This document shows positions 59,102 through 64,000 of a DNA stretch of 64,000 nt, piece after piece (the stretch's first letter is position 1; each line of letters begins with the position of its first letter). Under the pieces are notes generated by a model. It ran no database searches, was not told where the DNA came from, and was given only the letters and a program-made list of their open reading frames with translations. This stretch comes from Aureimonas sp. Leaf427 (lineage in GTDB: Bacteria > Pseudomonadota > Alphaproteobacteria > Rhizobiales > Rhizobiaceae), in the NCBI RefSeq assembly GCF_001425485.1, contig NZ_LMQW01000001.1, positions 30,107 to 94,106 of the forward strand, in the 5' to 3' direction. A program made the translations under genes and the position numbers.

Positions 59102-59602
59102 TCAGTTGGCCGGCGCGACCGGCGGCGTGTCGCCCACCAGCGGCGGCACCGAGCCGGGAGCCGGCGGCGTGATCGGCGGCACGGTCAGGTCCGAGGCCGG
59201 GGGCCTCGGCAGGCCGGAGGGGCCCCGTCGGTCGCCGACGAGATCGATCAGCGGCCGGCTCGCCTCGATGCAGGGCGCGAGCGCCTCCGAGCCGCATTCG
59301 ACCATCAGCCGCGCATCGCCCATGCGAAGATGGAAGCTCGCGCCGTCGCGGTCGCGGCCCTTGCCGTGCGGCCCGCCGGGTCCGCGTTCGCCCGGGCCCC
59401 GCTCGCCCGGCCCACGCTCCATGCGGGGGCCGCGCTCGCCGCGCGGTCCGTCCTCGCCGGGACGCGGCGGCGGGGCCTCGCCGGCCATCGGCGGCATGTC
59501 GGCGCCGGGCGGCGGCGGCGGGGGCGGGGGCGGCGTCTGGGCGGCTGCGAAGCTCGTGGAAGCGGCGAGAAGAGCCGCGACAAGTGCGATGCGGGTTTTC
59601 AT
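59102..59602 (-). CDS. Proline-rich small secreted protein, unknown
   Basis: 166 residues. Signal peptide MKTRIALVAALLAASTSFAA, then a poly-Pro tract of nine Pro (after AQT) and Pro/Gly/Arg-rich repeats (ERGPGERGPGERGPGG). A short globular domain with two Cys (ARLMVECGSEALAPCIEAS) is followed by a Pro-rich tail. The start is chosen from the signal peptide; no strong ribosome-binding site. The convergent yciA gene ends 47 bases away. Confidence 0.7.
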   Translation of the reverse strand: MKTRIALVAALLAASTSFAAAQTPPPPPPPPPGADMPPMAGEAPPPRPGEDGPRGERGPRMERGPGERGPGERGPGGPHGKGRDRDGASFHLRMGDARLMVECGSEALAPCIEASRPLIDLVGDRRGPSGLPRPPASDLTVPPITPPAPGSVPPLVGDTPPVAPAN

Positions 59603-59683
59603 GAGGCGTCCGTCGTGTCGGGCGCGCCGGGCTGGCGCGCGTGGACTTGGAAAATCGTCCACCCGCCGCATCGTTCCCGTCTT

Positions 59684-59717
59684 ATACCAGCGGCCCTGAC
59701 CTTCGACACGTCGAAGG
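59684..59717 (+). repeat. ATACCAGCGGCCC repeat plus perfect 8-bp inverted repeat
   Basis: ATACCAGCGGCCCTGA followed by the perfect inverted repeat CCTTCGAC-AC-GTCGAAGG (59700-59717). ATACCA(A/G)CGGCCC recurs in both arms of the hairpin at 59765-59797. It lies in the promoter-side region of the proline-rich protein gene. Confidence 0.5.
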
Positions 59718-59764
59718 CAGGGCGAAACGGCGGCATCAGCCGCCACCGCGCCGGTCGGCGCGGG

Positions 59765-59797
59765 ATACCAACGGCCCCTTGTCGGGGCCGCTGGTAT
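59765..59797. repeat. Palindromic hairpin downstream of the extensin-like gene
   Basis: ATACCAACGGCCCC pairs with GGGGCCGCTGGTAT (13 of 14) around a five-base loop. It shares its arm with the repeat at 59684, which suggests an interspersed palindromic element. On the minus strand it lies 28 bases after the stop codon of the extensin-like gene and could end that transcript, but there is no T-run. Confidence 0.6.
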
Positions 59798-59824
59798 TAG
59801 CGCCGCTCCTTCAGCCCCATCCGA

Positions 59825-61111
59825 TCACTTGCACACCGTGCGCCGGCGCTGCTTGGCGTCGAGATGGAGGTGGTCGGCATGGGCGCGGTTGTAGCCGGGG
59901 CCGAGCACCGTGCCGAAATACTCGCAGGCGCTCTTGCGAACCGCGCCCTGGAAGGCCTTCTCGCGGAAATCGAAGAAGCCCTTCTTCTCCACCGCCACGA
60001 CCGAGCCGTCCGCGAAGCCGAAGCCGGCGACATCAAGCGCATTGCCGCTCGCATGCTCGCTGATCGAGCGCGAGCCGGCGATGCGCGAGCAGCGGTAGGA
60101 CGAGGCGTTGATGACGGCGGTCGGGCGCTTCAGGAGCTTCCAGCGGGCGGCCGGCTTCACCTCGTCGCGCATCCATTCGGCGACGCGCAGCGCGGCCGCG
60201 CAGTTCAGCGTCGCGGCCGGGCGCATGGCGATGCCGGAGGCGATCTCGGTGATCTTCACGGGATGGTCGATGCCGCAATTCTGCCCCGTGCCGATCGAGC
60301 TGACATCGACGAAGCGCACGCCGAGCTTGGCGAGCTGGCGCCGGCACATCTGCTCGGCCGCCGGCATCGGCTGATAGCCGCTCGGCGCCTCCCGCTCCAG
60401 CGCGCCGCGGCCCGGCAGCTCGGCCGGACGAAGCACGCGGCGCGGCGGGGCTCGCGACAGGAGATCGGCAAAGCTCGGCCGTGACCGCCGCTCCAGCACC
60501 TCCGGCGCCTTACGGCGCGGCGGCGGGTTCGCGCCGGGCGTCACGTCCGTCAGCCCCTGCCAGGGGTCCTCGCCCAGAGCGGCACCGGAGCTCTCACCGC
60601 CGAGCCCCTCACCCAGGGCATCCTCGCCGGGAATCTCGATCGGATCGGCCAGCGGCGCCAGCGCACCGCCGCCCTGCGGGCGCATGGACGCGGCGGCGGC
60701 CGGCTCCTCCTCGCCCAGCACCTTCGGCTCGTAGAGCTTGACGTGACCATCGCCGTCCTCCGGCTCCGGCTCGAATTCCGGCTCGACCTCCACCTCTCCG
60801 GCGGGATCGGCCGCCTCGCCCGGCCCGATCGAGGCCGTCAGCGGCTCGGCGTCCGGGGCGCTTTCCTCGGGCTCGAAGGGCGGCTGATAGCTCGGGGTCG
60901 AGGGGGCGTAGGCCGAGGGGCTCGGCACGTAGACGGCGGCCTTGCCGGGCACCGGCGCCTTCGGTACGGGGCCGCCCCAGAGAAGCTTGGCGCCGCTCGG
61001 CGTCACGGCGACGCCGCCTTTGTCCATCGCGGCCGCCGAAAAGATGCCCGCCGCCGCCATGCAGGCGGCGACGGGCAAGGTGAGACGCCATCCCTTACGC
61101 GGAAACACCAT
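59825..61111 (-). CDS. Extensin-like C-terminal domain protein
   Basis: 428 residues. Hydrophobic N-terminus (LTLPVAACMAAAGIFSAAAM), then an acidic, Pro/Glu-rich region of about 180 residues, then the extensin-like C-terminal domain (PF06904). The domain reads CRRQLAKLGVRFVDVSSIGT, NCGIDHPVKI, LNCAAALRVAEWM, SYRCSRIAGSRSISEHASGN, and an end RAHADHLHLDAKQRR. The His/Asp/Cys pattern resembles zinc peptidoglycan amidases, so a cell-wall role is plausible. The start at 61111 has an AGGAGAAG site; a further ATG at 61135 exists. Confidence 0.86.
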   Translation of the reverse strand: MVFPRKGWRLTLPVAACMAAAGIFSAAAMDKGGVAVTPSGAKLLWGGPVPKAPVPGKAAVYVPSPSAYAPSTPSYQPPFEPEESAPDAEPLTASIGPGEAADPAGEVEVEPEFEPEPEDGDGHVKLYEPKVLGEEEPAAAASMRPQGGGALAPLADPIEIPGEDALGEGLGGESSGAALGEDPWQGLTDVTPGANPPPRRKAPEVLERRSRPSFADLLSRAPPRRVLRPAELPGRGALEREAPSGYQPMPAAEQMCRRQLAKLGVRFVDVSSIGTGQNCGIDHPVKITEIASGIAMRPAATLNCAAALRVAEWMRDEVKPAARWKLLKRPTAVINASSYRCSRIAGSRSISEHASGNALDVAGFGFADGSVVAVEKKGFFDFREKAFQGAVRKSACEYFGTVLGPGYNRAHADHLHLDAKQRRRTVCK

Positions 61112-61337
61112 CGGACGGCTTCTCCTTCTCCGCAAACCGGTGCGGATGCGGAAAAACGATAGACATGAGATGGTTAAGGGCGCCTAACCAAAGCCCTGGA
61201 GGGATTGGCGGGGCGCCGTCTCTTTTGCCCCGCGCTTTGGCGACCGGTCCTCTACCGGCGTGCATCGGGAACCCGGACCGGAGCGCGAGGTTCAGGTTTC
61301 GAGACGTTCGGGAGACGACGAGGAAAGGGCCGAGACG

Positions 61338-61622
61338 ATGGACAGACGCCCGATCATGGTTCTGCTGGCCCTGCATCTGACGGCCGGTTCCGCCGACGCC
61401 CAGAACCAGGGCGAACGGCGCCGCGGCGAGCCCGAGCCCCCGCGCCTGGAGCGGCGGGACGACCAGCGCCGCCAGCCCGAGGCCGACCGCCGGTCGCGCA
61501 TCGACCGCGCCGAACGCAGCATCCGCGAGCGCCGCAACCAGCGCGGCGGCGAGGACGCGGCGCCTTCGGACGACGGAGACGGGATGATCTACCGCCGCTC
61601 CAACAGCTACCGGCGGTGGTGA
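61338..61622 (+). CDS. Small secreted charged protein, unknown
   Basis: 94 residues with a short signal peptide (MDRRPIMVLLALHLTAGSAD). The remainder is a nearly pure Arg/Glu/Asp-rich chain (RRRGEPEPPRLERRDDQRR, then ERSIRERRNQRGGED), ending IYRRSNSYRRW. AAAGGG lies about nine bases before the start. It resembles the small charged secreted protein at 7312 in style, not in recognisable sequence. It ends four bases from a convergent gene. Confidence 0.5.
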   Translation: MDRRPIMVLLALHLTAGSADAQNQGERRRGEPEPPRLERRDDQRRQPEADRRSRIDRAERSIRERRNQRGGEDAAPSDDGDGMIYRRSNSYRRW

Positions 61623-61626
61623 GCGA

Positions 61627-61959
61627 TCAGGCCATCCGGGCGAGCGAGATGCCCTTGGGCTTGTGGCGCGGCTGCTCGTCCTCCTGGACGGCGGGGTCGC
61701 GCGACTGCTCGTAGAGCACGATGCCCACCGTTCCGGCTGCGCGCACCAGCGAGCGGTCGTCGCAGTGCAGCGCCAGCCGGAAGGCGAGGCTGCGAAGGTG
61801 GCGCCGGTTGTAGCAGAAGGCCGCGAGCGCCGCCCGCTGCGCCACCGGCAGGCCCATGGAAATGGTCTCGACGGTCGTCGCGTCGGCCCGGAGAAGCAGG
61901 CTCAGCATCTCCAGCGGCACGGGGCACGCGGCTTCGTTGGCGATCGGTCGTCCCTGCAT
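61627..61959 (-). CDS. Hypothetical protein
   Basis: 110 residues starting MQGRPIANEAACPVPLEMLS, with helical character (LLLRADATTVETISMGLPVA, QRAALAAFCYNRRHLRSLAF), and a charged tail. No signal peptide, motif or family recognised. A GGGCGGG stretch lies before the start. An ATG 33 bases upstream is also in frame. Confidence 0.55.
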   Translation of the reverse strand: MQGRPIANEAACPVPLEMLSLLLRADATTVETISMGLPVAQRAALAAFCYNRRHLRSLAFRLALHCDDRSLVRAAGTVGIVLYEQSRDPAVQEDEQPRHKPKGISLARMA

Positions 61960-62120
61960 GTCAAACCCGCCCGTGAATCGGCGGCTGGACAAGCAACCGC
62001 ACCTGTCTTCGATCTCGCCGGAGTGTACCCCGTCCGCCTTACGGCAAGCTGGCCTCGCGGGAACTCTCGGCAGCGTCGCGCCGTTTTCCGATCACACCGC
62101 GAATCACGAGGAGCTCTCCC

Positions 62121-62396
62121 ATGAATCGAGCAGCATCCCATCAGGCCGGCGAAGGCAGCGCATTCCCCGAAGGCCTCGGCGACGACAGCGGGGTCCGCCA
62201 GCCGGTCGATCCCTTCGAGACCCTGCCGCGCGGCGGCTCGAACGAGGAGGTCGGCTTCGGCTCGCTGGCCTTCGAGGACAGCGTCATCGTCGAGCGCTCC
62301 GGCGGCGAGCGCTCCGGTCGCCGGATGCAGCGCGGAGCCGGCCCCGGCGCCGCCGTCTCCCGCCTGCGCCTCTCCCGCGCCTTCGCCGCCAACTAA
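62121..62396 (+). CDS. Small hypothetical protein
   Basis: 91 residues, acidic in the first half (GEGSAFPEGLGDDSG, VDPFETLPRGGSNEEVGFG), basic in the C-terminal half (SGRRMQRGAGPGAAVSRLRL). The GAGGAG site eight bases before the ATG supports expression. A hairpin terminator follows. No family recognised; likely cytoplasmic. Confidence 0.6.
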   Translation: MNRAASHQAGEGSAFPEGLGDDSGVRQPVDPFETLPRGGSNEEVGFGSLAFEDSVIVERSGGERSGRRMQRGAGPGAAVSRLRLSRAFAAN

Positions 62397-62405
62397 CCGC
62401 CCCGC

Positions 62406-62440
62406 GACGCCGCCCGGATTTCCCGGCGGCGTCCCTCTTT
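62406..62440 (+). terminator. Hairpin terminator after small gene at 62121
   Basis: GACGCCGCC (62406-62414) pairs with GGCGGCGTC (62425-62433) around a ten-base loop, followed by CCTCTTT. It starts ten bases after the stop codon. Confidence 0.6.
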
Positions 62441-62491
62441 CGAAAGGGCCGCGCTCCGGTTTATGGAGAGCGGCCATTCGGGAGAGATCTC

Positions 62492-63448
62492 ATGACCCTT
62501 CGACAGACCAGCATCGGCGGCATCGCCCTTCTTCTCGGGCTCCTCGCGATCCCGGCCACGGCCTCCGCGCAGGCCGCCTGCGACCCCGCCTATCGCATCG
62601 GCCCCGGCGATACGCTCGCCCGCGTCGCGCGCCTTTGCAACGTCTCGCCGGATGCGCTGCGCCGCGCCAATCCCCGCACGCAGTGGGACCGCCTTCGCAT
62701 CGGCGCCGTCGTCGAGATCCCGAATGCCGGCCCGCGCCGCCCGCTGCCCGGCCGGGGCGCCGATGTCTACGTGATCCGTCCCGGCGATACGCTGCGCTCC
62801 GTCGCCCGCGCGCTCGGCGTCGACGTGAACGCGCTTCTCGACGCCAATCCCGGCCTCAGCCAGCGCGATCTCGTGCCCGGCCGCGAGATCCGGCTGGGCG
62901 GGCGGGGCGCACCGCGTCCGCCGGTCGAGGCCGAGATCGACCTCTCCATCCGCGAGCGCGACGCCGAGCCCGGCGGCTTCGTCACCGTCGAGATCGAGGG
63001 CCTGCCGCCGCGCGCGCCCGTCTCCCTGCGCGCCGGCCCCGAAGGCTCGCGCCTCTCCGTCGAGCGCAACGGGCGCTCCGGCCGCGACGGCTCGGCGACG
63101 GTCGAGATCGACATTCCCGAGCGCGCCCGTCCCGGCGACGTCTGGCGCGTCGAGGCGCTCGATCCGCGCGGCCGTCCCGTCGCCTCCGCCCGCGTGCGCA
63201 TCGCCGGTCAAAGCCGGGAGCCGGGCCGGGGCCCCGACCGGGGCTTCACCGTGTCCGGCCTGCTCACGCGCGAGGGCGTCGAGTGCCCCGCGCTCCGCTC
63301 GGCCGACGGCGAGCTCTACACGCTGTCCGGCCGGATCGGCGGCTTCCGGCCGGGCGACACCGTCACCGTCTCGGGCCGCCCGACCCAGCGCTCGATCTGC
63401 CAGCAGGGCACCACGATCGAGGTCGAGCGCATCGAGCAGAGCCGCTGA
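62492..63448 (+). CDS. LysM-domain periplasmic protein
   Basis: 318 residues with a signal peptide (MTLRQTSIGGIALLLGLLAI to about ASAQAA). Two LysM peptidoglycan-binding motifs follow: YRIGPGDTLARVARLCNVSP, DALRRANPRTQW, and YVIRPGDTLRSVARALGVDV, NALLDANPGLSQ. A beta-sandwich-like middle part (EPGGFVTVEIEGLPPRAPVS) precedes a C-terminal domain of the DUF5818 type (FTVSGLLTREGVECPALRSA, RPTQRSICQQGTTIEVERIE). It probably binds the cell wall; no catalytic motif visible. A GGGAGAG site precedes the ATG. Confidence 0.88.
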   Translation: MTLRQTSIGGIALLLGLLAIPATASAQAACDPAYRIGPGDTLARVARLCNVSPDALRRANPRTQWDRLRIGAVVEIPNAGPRRPLPGRGADVYVIRPGDTLRSVARALGVDVNALLDANPGLSQRDLVPGREIRLGGRGAPRPPVEAEIDLSIRERDAEPGGFVTVEIEGLPPRAPVSLRAGPEGSRLSVERNGRSGRDGSATVEIDIPERARPGDVWRVEALDPRGRPVASARVRIAGQSREPGRGPDRGFTVSGLLTREGVECPALRSADGELYTLSGRIGGFRPGDTVTVSGRPTQRSICQQGTTIEVERIEQSR

Positions 63449-63475
63449 GCGTGACGCTTCGTCCCTGATCGGACA

Positions 63476-63499
63476 CCCGCCGGGGCTTCACCCGGCGGG
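63476..63499 (+). terminator. GC hairpin between LysM gene and uvrB
   Basis: CCCGCCGGG (63476-63484) and CCCGGCGGG (63491-63499) with a 6-base loop, 27 bases after the LysM-gene stop codon. It could end that transcript; no U-run. It lies 23 bases before the uvrB start codon. Confidence 0.5.
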
Positions 63500-63521
63500 G
63501 GCCATCGCCCATATTGGGACC

Positions 63522-64000
63522 ATGGCCAAGAAGACCTCCCCCAAGCGCTCCCCGATTCTCGACTTCGCGGACGCTTCCGAGCGACTGGAACGGGGCGAAC
63601 GCGTGGAGCCCGGTTTCGGCGAGAGCCCGCAGGCCGCCTTCGAAGGCGCGCCCCTCTCCGGCCCCCTCTCCGGCTGGGCCGACCAGATCGCCAGCCAAGC
63701 CGAAGTCGAGGCCGAGAAGGCCGCCGCGCGCGGCACGATCGAGGCGGAGACGCAGGGCGCCCCGGAGACCCAGGGCACCCCGGAAAAGCCCCGTCTCAAG
63801 CCGAAGAAGCCGAGCGAGAAGAGCCTGAAATCCGCCCGCGGCACGTCCATGGGCGGCACGAGCGATCCGAAGCAGCGCGCCGCGGCCGGGCTCAATCCCG
63901 TCGCCGGCATGGATGTCAGCCTGGAGGAGGCCGGCTTCCTGCCCGAGGGCGGCGTCACCGCCACGGTGGACGCGCTGACCAAGCTGATCACCGAGGGCAA
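63522..64000 (+). CDS. uvrB: Excinuclease ABC subunit B, 5' end only
   Basis: The first 159 codons of UvrB, cut by the right edge. The catalytic domains are outside the window. The assignment rests on the long low-complexity N-terminal extension of Rhizobiales UvrB: MAKKTSPKRSPILDFADASE, a Lys/Pro/Glu-rich middle, then ARGTSMGGTSDPKQRAAAGL and NPVAGMDVSLEEAG, then GVTATVDALTKLITEG. These blocks are specific to this extension. UvrB is the damage-verification helicase of nucleotide excision repair. Start at the ATG at 63522. Confidence 0.85.
   Translation, partial: MAKKTSPKRSPILDFADASERLERGERVEPGFGESPQAAFEGAPLSGPLSGWADQIASQAEVEAEKAAARGTIEAETQGAPETQGTPEKPRLKPKKPSEKSLKSARGTSMGGTSDPKQRAAAGLNPVAGMDVSLEEAGFLPEGGVTATVDALTKLITEG

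Overview
This 64-kb window is chromosomal DNA of a GC-rich alphaproteobacterium of the order Hyphomicrobiales (Rhizobiales). The evidence is the gene order rpoD-dnaG-gatB/yqeY-carA-carB-greA followed by an LPS-core glycosyltransferase, trxB, lpiA(mprF)-acvB and an LsrB/VtlR-type LysR gene. A 5' UvrB fragment with the long N-terminal extension typical of the order, and an extensin-like C-terminal protein, agree with this. A family close to Aurantimonadaceae is plausible but cannot be settled from the sequence.

1-18 kb is an accessory, cell-surface region. It holds two proteins with heparin-lyase-I-like (Polysacc_lyase) domains: one cut by the left edge, the other a 1407-residue protein with YD/RHS-like repeats and a type-I-secretion C-terminus. 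It also holds a serralysin-type M10 metalloprotease with RTX repeats, an ExoY-like sugar transferase, an O-antigen-ligase/Wzy-like protein, a Wzx-like flippase, a LapG-family (BTLCP) cysteine protease, an L,D-transpeptidase, a PP1-like phosphatase and small secreted or membrane proteins. Together they look like a surface-polysaccharide and secreted-protein island. It carries transposase debris at its left end and a CAT-anticodon tRNA at its right end.

18-25.5 kb holds a LuxR-type regulator divergent from an alpha-oxoamine-synthase-like PLP enzyme that is broken by one extra C in a C-run. Then follow VanZ-like, SIMPL-domain, bestrophin and DoxX genes.

25.5-40.7 kb is the conserved core: hlyU-like, rpoD, dnaG, gatB/yqeY, carA, carB, greA. 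Three accessory insertions sit in it: an RTX-repeat-only protein between dnaG and gatB/yqeY, an XRE-type regulator between carA and carB, and a BrnT/BrnA toxin-antitoxin pair after greA. An LpcC-like LPS mannosyltransferase, a GT25 transferase and an ABC exporter follow, with palindromic intergenic (RIME-like) repeats and an IS256 remnant.

45-51.5 kb encodes thioredoxin reductase, the lysyl-phosphatidylglycerol synthase/flippase LpiA and its partner AcvB (four-base overlap), the LysR regulator, and a downstream small RNA with the three-stem, double anti-Shine-Dalgarno layout of AbcR (alpha-r15).

51.5-64 kb is housekeeping and stress related: three GST-fold proteins, Lrp and LysR regulators, a tautomerase, aspartate aminotransferase, Cu/Zn superoxide dismutase, an EamA transporter with a YciA thioesterase, several small secreted proteins, an extensin-like protein, a LysM protein and the start of uvrB, which runs off the right edge.
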